Shown here piece by piece: positions 38,715-47,325 of a stretch of 64,000 nucleotides of DNA (within the stretch, counting starts at the first letter, position 1; every line of letters starts with the position of its first letter). The translations under genes and the position numbers were made by a program. The notes under the pieces were generated by a model, which saw only the letters and a list, made by a program, of their open reading frames with translations, was not told where the DNA came from and made no database searches. Source of the stretch: Wolbachia endosymbiont (group B) of Protocalliphora azurea (GTDB lineage: Bacteria; Pseudomonadota; Alphaproteobacteria; Rickettsiales; Anaplasmataceae); assembly GCF_947251865.1 (NCBI RefSeq), contig NZ_OX366394.1, positions 930,001 through 994,000 of the forward strand, in the 5' to 3' direction.

Positions 38715-38742
38715 AAGCAAAATTACAAATGTAATTTTGCTT
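38715..38742. terminator. hairpin, AAGCAAAATTACA stem
   Basis: 13-bp perfect stem with a 2-nt AA loop (AAGCAAAATTACA / TGTAATTTTGCTT), followed on the plus strand by GTTTTCTTT. It sits 20 bp after the stop of the minus-strand gene at 38762, for which the trailing T-run is weaker. Confidence 0.65.
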
Positions 38743-38761
38743 GTTTTCTTTAATACCTTCA

Positions 38762-39625
38762 TCACAACAACTGATTTTGCTGTATTGGATTAGATGGTTG
38801 AATATAACCTAAACTACTGTGACACGATTCTTCGTATGACGGTGGTGATGAACACGATTCCTCGTATGAAGGTAGTAGTTCCTCAAGCGGTGCTGAAGGT
38901 TGTACTTTTTCATAATTGTCAGAAGGAAAATTGTCTGATTCTTTATTATTAGTTGCTTTATCCATACATTTTACTGGTTGCTCTATATAGTCTTGTATTT
39001 CTTTTGTAAAACTATGATTTAGATAACAACTTGTTAAGTAAGCTACACCTGCTACTGTGAGTGCTAATGATGCAAAAACTAAAGGTGAAGCTCCTATACA
39101 CCTAAAAACCTTTACTTTATACATACTCATATGAGCAGGTGGGTCAATGGTTGTTGCTAAAAAAATAAAAAAACCAAGTGAAAAAAATATTAACAAGCAA
39201 ATTCCACACAATGAACAAGATCCTAACGCTACTTCTTTTAATGATTTTTCGTTTTTCTTTTTATTATTAAGGCTTCGATACATTTTATTAACGTTAGTAT
39301 TGCTAATATAATCTTCTAGTTCTTTTAAAATTTGAGTCTTTAACTCTTCAATCTCATTATCTATTAACGAATAGTATTTTTTATACCGCTGCTTCAATTG
39401 AACGTCTAATACTGATTTACCACCATTGAGAAGATTTAAAATGTCTTTTTTGCATAACTCAATCTCCTGAGAAATTTTAGAATCGTTTTGTTCTTTTATA
39501 TCTTGATCCATTTTAGCCTGTAGTTTTTGACCAAAATCTTTAAATACAGTTCTGCAAGAAAGGTATTTTAATATAATAGGTAAAGCCAGCTCATTTCCCT
39601 TACTAAGCAAAGATAAAAGATTCAA
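38762..39625 (-). CDS. hypothetical membrane protein with PSAP and PPSY motifs
   Basis: 287 residues, no known family. About 40-120 is a charged coiled coil. Two membrane helices follow: CSLCGICLLIFFSLGFFIFL (about 137-160) and ASPLVFASLALTVAGVAYLT (about 180-205). The cytoplasm-like tail is Pro/Ser/Glu-rich and contains PSAP at 243-246, LPSY at 251-254 and PPSY at 261-264, with PSYEESC twice. PS/TAP and PPxY are eukaryotic short motifs that bind TSG101/ESCRT-I and WW-domain ubiquitin ligases. The upstream region is replaced by group II intron and IS sequence, so its native promoter may be lost; AAGGG precedes the ATG. Gene reality is likely, function unknown. Confidence 0.65.
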   Translation of the reverse strand: MNLLSLLSKGNELALPIILKYLSCRTVFKDFGQKLQAKMDQDIKEQNDSKISQEIELCKKDILNLLNGGKSVLDVQLKQRYKKYYSLIDNEIEELKTQILKELEDYISNTNVNKMYRSLNNKKKNEKSLKEVALGSCSLCGICLLIFFSLGFFIFLATTIDPPAHMSMYKVKVFRCIGASPLVFASLALTVAGVAYLTSCYLNHSFTKEIQDYIEQPVKCMDKATNNKESDNFPSDNYEKVQPSAPLEELLPSYEESCSSPPSYEESCHSSLGYIQPSNPIQQNQLL

Positions 39626-39674
39626 AGCGAAAGAATTAGGTACTGCTTCTCTTGGTAGAATTAAGTGAAATCTT

Positions 39675-39760
39675 GGAGAGTAGACCGGCGGAACTTCCCC
39701 AGTCAGTCTCTCGCAAAACTGTACGTAAATCTCTCGATTTATACAGCTTCCATTATTCAG
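39675..39760 (-). ncRNA. group II intron 3' end (domains V and VI), remnant
   Basis: On the minus strand, 39751-39714 reads GAAGCTGTATAAATCGAGAG then ATTTACGTACAGTTTTG, the pattern of domain V (GAGCCGTATG...GAAA...CGTACGGTTC with compensating changes). It is followed by a domain VI-like hairpin (GACTGACTGGGGAAGTTCCG) and the typical 3' end GGTCTACTCTCC. Only the 3' end remains: the reverse transcriptase and domain I are absent and an IS200/IS605 element lies just 5' of it. Self-splicing is impossible. Confidence 0.7.
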
Positions 39761-39812
39761 CCTTTTGACCTAACCCTAATGTCCAGTGGTAGAAAGTCTT
39801 TGGATTCTCTTC

Positions 39813-40370
39813 TTTTATTGTCCCAAATTTGGGAGAAAAACCCTGGACTTGAAGTCCATCCTTTTAAGAATATAATTTTAAGGTGAAAAATCTGAAAGAA
39901 TGTGGAATATTATAGAAAAAGCAGTCACTCTGTATATATATCACATAGTGTGGATAACAAAATATCGATATCCAGTACTAGTTGGAGATATTGGAAAGAA
40001 AGCTAAAGAAGTTGTACAAGAAGTATGTGCAAATAATCAAGTAGAAATTATCAGAGGTAGAGTTGCGTCAAGTCATGTACACGTATACGTTTCTGTACCC
40101 CCATACTTAAGTATTAGTAAGTTAGTGCAGTTAATAAAAGGAAAAAGTTCCAGAAAAATCCAGCAAAACTTTCCAGAGCTAAAAAAGAGATACTGGGTTG
40201 TGGGCAGTAGGCTACTTTGTCAGGACTAGCGGAAATGTAACTGACGAAATGATAAAAAATTATATTGAAAATCACTCTAAAAAAGAAGATAAATTTGGTG
40301 ACTTTCAAGTCGAAAGTTAGCATTCTATGCTCTCTCTCAATCTTTGGATTTTAATCCATAGTGGTTGAAT
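39813..40370 (+). mobile_element. IS200/IS605-family element, copy A (558 bp)
   Basis: The same 558-bp unit occurs at 51857-52414 and 60699-61256 in the opposite orientation. Ends have the subterminal hairpins of this family rather than inverted repeats: TGGACTTGAAGTCCA at the left and TGGATTTTAATCCA at the right. Boundaries are set by where the three copies stop matching. Copy A interrupts the phage gpV gene. Confidence 0.9.
39900..40320 (+). pseudogene. TnpA (Y1 HUH transposase), frameshifted, copy A
   Basis: The open frame (39900-40229, 109 residues) has the HUH motif in VASSHVHVYVSVPPYLS but ends early at WVVGSRLLCQD. The missing part continues in another frame: WAVGYFVRTSGNVTDEMIKN then YIENH, which contains the catalytic Tyr, ending at 40320. 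Comparison with normal TnpA (YWG-x-H-L-W spacing) suggests about 8 nt lost near 40197. The three copies in this window carry the same lesion. Confidence 0.85.
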
Positions 40371-40476
40371 TTCTGGTGCAGAATACTTTTGTTGATATAT
40401 TCCAGGAAGTACTACTCCTAAAGATAATTCTCCCAGCGGGGAAAGTATAACTACTTGCTCATCAATATCTGGCGGA

Positions 40477-40484
40477 GACCAATC
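40477..40484 (+). repeat. 8-bp target duplication, left of IS256 copy 2
   Basis: GACCAATC, repeated at 41822-41829. Confidence 0.93.
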
Positions 40485-41821
40485 GGGAATGTTCAAAAAA
40501 GTGTGTCAAACCGAAAAAAAAGTAATAAATTGATATAAAAAATGGAGGTTTGATATGAGTCAAGCAAATAGAACTACTGGTTTGGTAGATTATAAAGAAT
40601 TAGAAACAAATATCCTGTCATCTATACGAGAAGGAAGACCATTGACAGGAAGAGATGGAGCATTAACACCGTTTATAAAAAGGCTGCTAGAGGCAAGTCT
40701 GGAAGGTGAAATAGAAAGCCACATGTCAGCTAAAAGTGAAGAAAATAACCGAAGAAATGGAAGGAATGCAAAAACTTTACGTACAAGTTCAGGCTCATTT
40801 GAACTATTAACACCAAGAGACAGAGAAGGAAGCTTTGAACCGCAAATAGTCAAAAAAAGGCAAACAAGCCTACATCCAGAACTTGAAGCAAAGGTCTTAA
40901 GTACATACGCCAGTGGCATGGGATACAGAGACATAGCTTCACACGTTGAGGAAATATATGACCATAAAATATCAGCAGCAGAGATATCCAATATTACTGA
41001 TAAACTGCTACCAATAATCAATGAATGGCGCAGCCGTCCATTGCAATCAGTGTATCCAATAGTGTTCATGGATGGCATGTTTTTTAAGGTCAAGGAGGAC
41101 GGACATTGCGTAAGTAAATGCATGTATAATATATTGGGTATAAATCAAAATGGCAGAAAAGAAGTATTAGGTTTTTATCTGGCTGAAAGTGAGGGAGCTA
41201 ACTTCTGGTTGGGAGTTTTAAATGACCTCAAAGAAAGAGGAGTAGAAGATATTCTGATTGCATGTGTAGATGGGCTAAAAAGCTTTCCTGCAGCCATCAA
41301 CAGTGTATTTCCCAGTGCAGAAGTGCAGCTATGTATAGTACACCAAATAAGAAATTCTCTGAAATATGTATCCAGTAAAGATGTAAAAGTTTTCATGAAT
41401 GATCTGAAAAAAATATATCGTGCTTCAAGTAAAGAAATTGCTGAGAATTATCTGCTTGAGCTGGAAGAAAAATGGGGAGAAAAGTATCCTTTAGTTATAA
41501 AATCCTGGCAGAACAATTGGGAAAACTTATCCAGTTATTTTAAGTATTCTGGGCCAGTTAGGAAGCTGATTTACACCACTAATCCAATTGAGGGGTTGCA
41601 TAGACAAATCAGGAAATTTACTAAAACTAAGGGTTCATTTACTAGTACAAATGCCTTGTACAAACAGGTATATTGTGCTATAAAAAAGGTAGAGCAAAGG
41701 TGGATTATGGCTCTCCCTAATTGGGCTTTAACTATGTCTCAACTTGATATTTTCTTTCCAGATAGATTGAAAATTGAGTTGAACTAAAAATGCGGCTTGA
41801 CACACTTTTTTGAACGTTCCC
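40485..41821 (+). mobile_element. IS256-family element, complete copy 2 (1337 bp)
   Basis: Same length, inverted terminal repeats (GGGAATGTTCAAAAAAGTGT / ACACACTTTTTTGAACGTTC) and transposase as the copy in rluC, but in the opposite orientation. Flanked by the 8-bp duplication GACCAATC. Inserted in phage gpV. Confidence 0.95.
40555..41787 (+). CDS. IS256-family transposase, copy 2
   Basis: 410 residues, identical to the transposase at 16540-17772, with the DDE residues in VFMDGMFF, ACVDGLKSF and NPIEGLHRQ. Preceded by GGAGGT. Confidence 0.96.
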   Translation: MSQANRTTGLVDYKELETNILSSIREGRPLTGRDGALTPFIKRLLEASLEGEIESHMSAKSEENNRRNGRNAKTLRTSSGSFELLTPRDREGSFEPQIVKKRQTSLHPELEAKVLSTYASGMGYRDIASHVEEIYDHKISAAEISNITDKLLPIINEWRSRPLQSVYPIVFMDGMFFKVKEDGHCVSKCMYNILGINQNGRKEVLGFYLAESEGANFWLGVLNDLKERGVEDILIACVDGLKSFPAAINSVFPSAEVQLCIVHQIRNSLKYVSSKDVKVFMNDLKKIYRASSKEIAENYLLELEEKWGEKYPLVIKSWQNNWENLSSYFKYSGPVRKLIYTTNPIEGLHRQIRKFTKTKGSFTSTNALYKQVYCAIKKVEQRWIMALPNWALTMSQLDIFFPDRLKIELN

Positions 41822-41829
41822 GACCAATC
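41822..41829 (+). repeat. 8-bp target duplication, right of IS256 copy 2
   Basis: GACCAATC, matching 40477-40484. Confidence 0.93.
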
Positions 41830-41986
41830 TCTATCTTTTCCTGCTTTACTTGTTATCCATGGCAGATAATCTGTTACAATATCTCCTATTTTCACTCTTA
41901 CTTTTGCTTTTTCACAATCTACTTCTTTTACAACTCCTATACGAATGATATTAGCTACTTTTCTCTGTAACTCTGCAATGGCAAAA

Positions 41987-42460
41987 TTATTTTCTAACAT
42001 GCATTTCTCCCACTGCTATTTTATGTGGTTTGATTTTCCCCTCTTCCCATACTGATTTACCTAAATGAAGCTGATGACTCCAATCAACCATCCACACCAA
42101 ATATGCATCTAATTCGGGTCTAAATCCATCAGGCTCTGCAGAAAGAAATTCAGCCGGAGATACATTCTTTTCCCAGGTATTCTTGTTCACTACTCTTGCA
42201 ACCTCAGCAGCGAATGTTCTGACAATAATAGGGGCATTTTCTATTGTGCTATCAATCACTATTCGTGCTTCAAATCTTGCTTTCAGCGCTAATTCCTCTG
42301 TTCCAGGATCTTTTCCCGATTCTAAACTCACAAACTCTACAAATAACGCTGGCGCTAATAATTCTTTTCTTATCGATGGATAAATTTCACAAGTTTGAAT
42401 TGCTGATATTTCTCTCTTCAGCGTGGTACAAATTTTATCATGTAAATCTTTCAAATTCAT
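41987..42460 (-). CDS. phage WO tail-module protein, conserved hypothetical
   Basis: 157 residues. Start overlaps the stop of the gpZ-like gene (ATGA) and its own stop overlaps the gpV start by 14 bp, so it is translationally coupled within the phage operon. Its position between minor tail Z and baseplate V matches a small tail-completion protein of P2/WO-type modules. Alpha/beta composition, no membrane segment. No family motif recognised. Confidence 0.65.
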   Translation of the reverse strand: MNLKDLHDKICTTLKREISAIQTCEIYPSIRKELLAPALFVEFVSLESGKDPGTEELALKARFEARIVIDSTIENAPIIVRTFAAEVARVVNKNTWEKNVSPAEFLSAEPDGFRPELDAYLVWMVDWSHQLHLGKSVWEEGKIKPHKIAVGEMHVRK

Positions 42461-42957
42461 CCTTTATAGCTCAATTCACGTTCAAAAAATTTTGTAAACA
42501 CTTTCTCAACCTCATAATTAACAAGATTCCCTATGATCCTTGATGCTTCAGGTTCCAATGGCAATTTAACTTCCTTTATTGGCAATGCTGCTCTTCCTTC
42601 ACGTTTAAACATACCGCTATTTCCTTTTGGCATAACTGCTGCAAATCCTCCTATAAACTCATGCTTTCCTACTTTCGATCCTCTTCTTGTTTTTTGTATT
42701 TTGCCAATTGTCGATGCTCTAATGTCATAGAGATTTGCTCTAATTAACACTTCTAATCTGTTAGTTTTTGCCTTAAAAATCCTTAATCTCTTTCTTATCA
42801 AACTTAATTTTATTCTCTTTTCCTCACTGATTTCCTTAGCTGCTTGCGCTTTTAACCATAGTGCCGTTTTGTTTAATGCCTTTACCGTTGCTAATTCTAC
42901 TTTTCTTCTTTTAGCATTTACACTTTCTATTACCTCAACTTCTATATGAATAGACAT
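42457..42957 (-). CDS. prophage minor tail protein Z-like
   Basis: About 166 residues from the ATG at 42957, chosen because the upstream gene stops at 42959 and IHIEVEVIESVNAKRRKVEL is a natural start; a longer frame to 43041 would overlap that gene. It shows the GpZ pattern: a basic helical first half (TVKALNKTALWLKAQAAKEI, IKLSLIRKRLRIFKAK), then GGFAAVMPKGNSGMFKREG and a C-terminal helix. Lambda gpZ helps join tail to head. Family call is by pattern and gene order. Confidence 0.7.
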   Translation of the reverse strand: MSIHIEVEVIESVNAKRRKVELATVKALNKTALWLKAQAAKEISEEKRIKLSLIRKRLRIFKAKTNRLEVLIRANLYDIRASTIGKIQKTRRGSKVGKHEFIGGFAAVMPKGNSGMFKREGRAALPIKEVKLPLEPEASRIIGNLVNYEVEKVFTKFFERELSYKG

Positions 42958-42958
42958 T

Positions 42959-43264
42959 TTACACCCCAGACGCTTCGATTCGCCAGACCATTCCAGACTT
43001 GTCTCTAAGTGGCGGTGAGTGTACTTTATATCTTCGATCACCTATAACAAAAACATCTCCTACTATTGGCTTTAACACATCAAACGCACTTACTTCTAAC
43101 GCTAAAGTTTCTTCCACAAATTGTCCTTCACCAATCTCGTATAATTTATCTGGCTGTTGCTTTAATACTTGTACCATGTATGAGTTATCCTTTGATTTAT
43201 ACAAAGCCACTTCTCCTAAATGGGCAAAACAATCTTCTAATAATCGCTTAATATTCTCTTGCAT
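42959..43264 (-). CDS. phage head-tail connector-like protein (FII type)
   Basis: 101 residues in the slot between major capsid and minor tail Z. Small beta-rich protein with FVEETLALEVSAFDVLKPIV and GDRRYKVHSPPLRDKSGMVW, similar in layout to lambda gpFII-type attachment proteins. Adjacent to the Z gene with only one base between stop and ATG. Assignment rests mainly on synteny. Confidence 0.6.
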   Translation of the reverse strand: MQENIKRLLEDCFAHLGEVALYKSKDNSYMVQVLKQQPDKLYEIGEGQFVEETLALEVSAFDVLKPIVGDVFVIGDRRYKVHSPPLRDKSGMVWRIEASGV

Positions 43265-43360
43265 ATTTCTTTTTGATATACTAACCTTTACATGCTAAGA
43301 AAGCGCATACCGGTAGAGTCGTTCTGTGCCTCACCAACTTGTAATTACTCTACCAGTATG

Positions 43361-44365
43361 TTATGCTATAGCGACTTTTACTAATACGCCAGGTCTGTGG
43401 CACATTGGCAGAGGATTTGACTGCGTATGTAAATCAGTCCCTCTATCAAACCTCCTTGGCTCTTGTTTTGCATAGAGTGGCTGTCCAAGAGTGTTTACTG
43501 TCTCATTAAAGTCTGCTGGTGCAAAATATGTTGTAAATGTGCTCGCTGTTCCTAGTGGAAAACAATGACCTGTATCTTTTTCTATAAATCTTCTCACGGT
43601 TCCTTCAGGATCAGTTGCTTGTCCTCTATATTCCTCAAATGTTATTCCACAGAACGTAAACCCTGACCTCATATCATTCCTTAGTGCTGCTCCTTCTTGC
43701 CATCTTTCATATGCTTCTTTCACTTTAGTATGAGAAGTGAGTGCATCAAAAAACTCAGGGCTTACCAAGGCATGAATTCCTGTCATATATTCACCACTTA
43801 GGTTATCTTCTATGTGCCGGAGTACTTCCAGACACTTACGCTTTACATCAGTTGTTGCTGTTCCAAGGGCAAAATTTACTACTTTTGGTGTGATTTCAAA
43901 TTCATTGTACAGATTTAATAATTCTGACCCGTCAGCATCAAGAATGATTCCCTTTAGCGCTCCCATTCGTAAATGCTCTAATGTTATTGCATGTTTGTTT
44001 CTCATCAATTGCAAATGATCGGTTATTACATCTGCCAGCGCTTTAAGTTCACTCTCTGATCCAAATGCCCTTATTCCCTGTACTTCCTCTGGTAACACTA
44101 CATCATCATGTGGAATATGTGGAATCGTAAATGTTCTTACCTTTCTTTTTCCTCTTTTTCCTACTGTTGCTGGCGCTCCGGGTAACTGAGTTGGTAGTAA
44201 ACTTAATACTCCATTTTGCTCTTCTATGGTAATATGTCTAAATCTTACTGACCTACTTGGAAACAAATTTAAATTTTCAATTCGTCCATAATTTATCGGC
44301 AATATATTTATCGCATTTGTTAGTGCCGTCATGCTAAATGCTGTATTTGTAAATGGATTTTGCAT
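43361..44365 (-). CDS. phage major capsid protein E
   Basis: 334 residues, the size of lambda gpE. Family signature segments: NPFTNTAFSMTALTNAINIL at the N-terminus, FPSRSVRFRHITIEEQNGVL, RKVRTFTIPHIPHDD and VNTLGQPLYAKQEP near the end. Forms the icosahedral shell after scaffold proteolysis. Directly downstream of the decoration protein. Confidence 0.92.
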   Translation of the reverse strand: MQNPFTNTAFSMTALTNAINILPINYGRIENLNLFPSRSVRFRHITIEEQNGVLSLLPTQLPGAPATVGKRGKRKVRTFTIPHIPHDDVVLPEEVQGIRAFGSESELKALADVITDHLQLMRNKHAITLEHLRMGALKGIILDADGSELLNLYNEFEITPKVVNFALGTATTDVKRKCLEVLRHIEDNLSGEYMTGIHALVSPEFFDALTSHTKVKEAYERWQEGAALRNDMRSGFTFCGITFEEYRGQATDPEGTVRRFIEKDTGHCFPLGTASTFTTYFAPADFNETVNTLGQPLYAKQEPRRFDRGTDLHTQSNPLPMCHRPGVLVKVAIA

Positions 44366-44402
44366 TTTTTATTTCCCCCCTTTTGTGTTTTTAATAGTTT
44401 TT

Positions 44403-44771
44403 TTAAGCTCCCTTGCGGATGATGATCCCTCGTGCTTCAAGTTGCTTTATTGCTGCAGCTTTCTGCTCTTCAGTGATACCTGTTGGCCATACAATTGCAT
44501 GATCTGCTAGTATTGCACCACGAGTAATAATTACTGCTTTGGCATTTTCTGTCGCATTTACATCACTTACTATTGCACCTATCGCTGTTTGTGTACCATC
44601 TGTGGCAGTTGGATTTATTATCTTAACCATGCTATCTTTATCGAGAGCCACTACTGTACCAAGCTTTAGGTTCTGCCCTTTTGCTACTGTTATTTGATCT
44701 CTTGAATACAGGCTTGATGCCTCATATTTTAATAGGTCACCTAGATTATTTTGTTCAGTTATACAATTCAT
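44403..44771 (-). CDS. phage head decoration protein D
   Basis: 122 residues. The HDPD family pattern is visible: YSRDQITVAKGQNLKLGTVV, TDGTQTAIGAIVSDVNATEN and ITRGAILADHAIVW. Lambda gpD trimers stabilise the expanded capsid. Lies between protease and major capsid, the lambda order C-D-E. Confidence 0.9.
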   Translation of the reverse strand: MNCITEQNNLGDLLKYEASSLYSRDQITVAKGQNLKLGTVVALDKDSMVKIINPTATDGTQTAIGAIVSDVNATENAKAVIITRGAILADHAIVWPTGITEEQKAAAIKQLEARGIIIRKGA

Positions 44772-44848
44772 AAAATTTCCTCATTTATTTTCTCCTTTAG
44801 TTCTACCGCCATGTTTGTAGTTATTGTACGCGGCGGTTATAAAGAAAC

Positions 44849-45898
44849 TTAAATACTTGATTGCGCTCGAGTTTTAGCTACTTGTATAATCAAATCTTCT
44901 GATGAATTTTGTGGTAAAGCGCTGAAAATCTCAGCTTTTGCTGTTCGCTCTGCAAGTAACTCCATTAAAACTTCCCTTGCTTGCTCAACACTTACGCTTT
45001 GCTCAATAAATTCTCCTATCTTTTCTGGCATCTTTGATATATTACATAATCTTATTATCTCTAAAATTTCTCTACGACAGTTCTCGTAGCCTTCCTCAAT
45101 AGTTGTCATACTAACACTCCTACTTTTATGATTGTTGATAAATTCAAAAAATGTTGTAACTCCATCTGCAAGACCTATTTCTACTGCTTTCTCGCCAAAA
45201 TGTAGCCCTGCTTCCGTTGATTTGATTGCTTCTATAGAAAGGTTTCGATTACGTGCTATTAGCTCAACCAGCATTCCATACAAACGATTCACTTCGCTTT
45301 TCAGGTTTTCTAAACTTTCAGACGTTATTGGCTCATGCGGATTTAAATCATTTTTTCTACTTCCTGCAAATACTGTGGTATATTTTATTCCTTGCTTTTC
45401 ATCAAACCCACTTTGATCTATATGACTTGCTATTACTCCTATACTTCCTACCCCTGAAGTTCTGCTCACAAATACCTTTTCAGCGCTAGAGGCTATAGCG
45501 TACGCAGCAGAATATGCATCATCATTTGCTATTGCAATAACTCTCTTTTTTGCTCTTGATTCATAAATAAAATCAGCCAAGTCGAAAATACCGTTTACTT
45601 CTCCTCCGGGGCTATCTATGTCCAAAAGTATTGTTTCAACTTCTTCATCCATTAAAGCTTTTTCTATCTCTTCTCGAATCTTCTCATATGAAGTCATCCC
45701 TAAAATATGATCAAAAGCTTCTGTTTTTTTAGTCAAAACTCCATAAATACGTATTATTGCTATTCCTTTTGGGTTTATATGAAAATGCTTTAAGTTCTTA
45801 AATATAGGCTGTTTTCCATTATATAGCGACAACAAGTCAAAGCTTTTTTGCTCTATCATCATCGGCTTGCACATCCAGTTGGTTTGTAAAATTTTCAT
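44849..45898 (-). CDS. phage capsid maturation protease, S49 family
   Basis: 349 residues. The SppA/S49 core covers about 45-265: IIRIYGVLTKK, ETILLDIDSPGGEVNGI, then AIANDDAYSAAYAIASSAEK with the likely nucleophile Ser, and SRTSGVGSIGVIASHID. Lambda gpC homologues cleave the scaffold during head maturation, and the C-terminal third (about 270-349, charged and helical) may act as internal scaffold (Nu3-like). Follows portal by 14 bp. Confidence 0.9.
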   Translation of the reverse strand: MKILQTNWMCKPMMIEQKSFDLLSLYNGKQPIFKNLKHFHINPKGIAIIRIYGVLTKKTEAFDHILGMTSYEKIREEIEKALMDEEVETILLDIDSPGGEVNGIFDLADFIYESRAKKRVIAIANDDAYSAAYAIASSAEKVFVSRTSGVGSIGVIASHIDQSGFDEKQGIKYTTVFAGSRKNDLNPHEPITSESLENLKSEVNRLYGMLVELIARNRNLSIEAIKSTEAGLHFGEKAVEIGLADGVTTFFEFINNHKSRSVSMTTIEEGYENCRREILEIIRLCNISKMPEKIGEFIEQSVSVEQAREVLMELLAERTAKAEIFSALPQNSSEDLIIQVAKTRAQSSI

Positions 45899-45912
45899 AA
45901 TGTAAATGAGAT

Positions 45913-47325
45913 TTATTTTGTTTGTGTTCTGACATCAGAATCAAAGAGAAGGTTGAAAGAATCAGCACGCTTTTGATCTTCGGCAATCTCTTGATCAATT
46001 TCTTCTACATCGTAACCCATTTCTGATACTACTTCCGATCGACTCTTAAATCCATTCCTTACTGCCATTTGCTGTGCTTGCTGGTCTTTTAAAGGATCCA
46101 CCCAATCAAATCCCTGTGGTATCCATTTTACTTCTTCTTTCGCTGCTTTTACTACTTTTTCATCTGTACTCAGTTCTCCAGAAAGTACTGCTAACTCTAG
46201 CCATCTACTCCATACTGGTCTGCAAAATTGAAATACCATAATGTTGTGTTGCAGCATAGCGCATCTACGACGAAACTCTATCATCCCTGCTCGAATGGAT
46301 GAATAATTAACACCTGTTAAATCTCCTGTTAGCTGTTCATATGTTATCCCTGTACCAATCGCTATTGCCCTCAGTTGCTGTCTCATAAATGCTTCATAAC
46401 TTCCCCCAACATCAGACGGCTCTGAAAATTTTATGTCTTCTCCTGGGTCTAAAAGCTGCATTGTTCCAGGTTCCAGTCCAGATAGTGCTACTCCTTGCTC
46501 ATTACTTTCACCTTCTCCTAAAATATTTGCTTCTGGATCAAGTCTTGTAATAAACCCAGCAAACATCGCCGCTGTCTTTTTTCTCACTAATTCTGCATCA
46601 TCGTATTGATCAAGCTCATAAAGCTTTAGCAGTATATTAGAAAGCCATGGTTCTCCTCTAATTTGCCCAGGTCTTAGTGGTCTATAGATATGTAAAACAT
46701 CGTTTGCTGGTACTCTCACTGATTCTCCAAATGAGCCTTCTCCTGGATGTTCTCTAAATAAGTAATATGCTTCTCTTTGCCCAAGCTTGTTAAACTCAAT
46801 CCCGTTTCTTATTACATTACCATTTGCTAAAGTTTGATTGCTCTTATTGTCTAAATGTTCAGACTCAAGTACTTGCAGTTGTAGTGGTACAGAAAATCTA
46901 TCTTCCAGCTTTCTCGTTCTTAACCTTACAAAACATTCTCCTCCCTCTATCATACTTCTGCACACTAAAGCTTGTAATCCATAAAAATCACTTATTCCAC
47001 AGCTATCTGCTTCATCTGTCCATTTTAGCCATAATTCTTGCACTTTCTTTCGAAATTCTCCATCTCTTGCTTTTGATTGTGGTTTTATTCCTGTTCCAAT
47101 AGAGTTACTTACTATTGTATCAATGATATTTGCTGCATATGGATTTTTTCTCACCATATCACGTGATCGACTACGTAAGTGCTCAAGGCTTTGAGACAGC
47201 AAATTGTTTATGCTTCCTGTTTCTCCTTGCCAATACATTATCCTTCTTCCTGATCCTGCAGCGTCCCATGCAGAACTTTTTGGTTTTGGTTTATTGAATA
47301 GTTGCTTGAATGATTTGAGTAGCAT
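45913..47325 (-). CDS. phage portal protein, lambda gpB family
   Basis: 470 residues. Typical start AWDAAGSGRRIMYWQGETGS then RSRDMVRKNPYAANIIDTIV, and core segments LHIYRPLRPGQIRGEPWLSN and GTGITYEQLTGDLTGVNYSS. Twelve copies form the DNA gate of the capsid. Its ATG overlaps the stop of the nuclease gene by one base (TAATG), so the two are translationally coupled. Confidence 0.94.
   Translation of the reverse strand: MLLKSFKQLFNKPKPKSSAWDAAGSGRRIMYWQGETGSINNLLSQSLEHLRSRSRDMVRKNPYAANIIDTIVSNSIGTGIKPQSKARDGEFRKKVQELWLKWTDEADSCGISDFYGLQALVCRSMIEGGECFVRLRTRKLEDRFSVPLQLQVLESEHLDNKSNQTLANGNVIRNGIEFNKLGQREAYYLFREHPGEGSFGESVRVPANDVLHIYRPLRPGQIRGEPWLSNILLKLYELDQYDDAELVRKKTAAMFAGFITRLDPEANILGEGESNEQGVALSGLEPGTMQLLDPGEDIKFSEPSDVGGSYEAFMRQQLRAIAIGTGITYEQLTGDLTGVNYSSIRAGMIEFRRRCAMLQHNIMVFQFCRPVWSRWLELAVLSGELSTDEKVVKAAKEEVKWIPQGFDWVDPLKDQQAQQMAVRNGFKSRSEVVSEMGYDVEEIDQEIAEDQKRADSFNLLFDSDVRTQTK

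Larger units (their letters stand above)
40371..42000 (-). pseudogene. phage baseplate assembly protein V, broken by two IS elements
   Basis: The start (42000) reads LQRKVANIIRIGVVKEVDCE and then DYLPWITSKAGKDRDWS, the N-terminus of gpV (gp45-like baseplate spike protein). At GACCAATC an IS256 element is inserted; beyond it the frame resumes as PPDIDEQVVILSPLGELSLG and YQQKYSAPE, until the IS200/IS605 element at 40370 cuts it off. The rest of the gene is missing. The 5' end overlaps the upstream tail gene by 14 bp. Without gpV the tail spike cannot assemble. Confidence 0.85.

Noticed and set aside
1403-39625. Cytoplasmic incompatibility (cif) genes near the effector-like genes
   Set aside because: No deubiquitinase, nuclease pair or cifA-like frame is present among the translated genes.
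39665-39886. A 73-codon frame starting KSWRVDRRNFPS
   Set aside because: It runs across the group II intron 3' end and the left end of the IS200/IS605 element, both non-coding.
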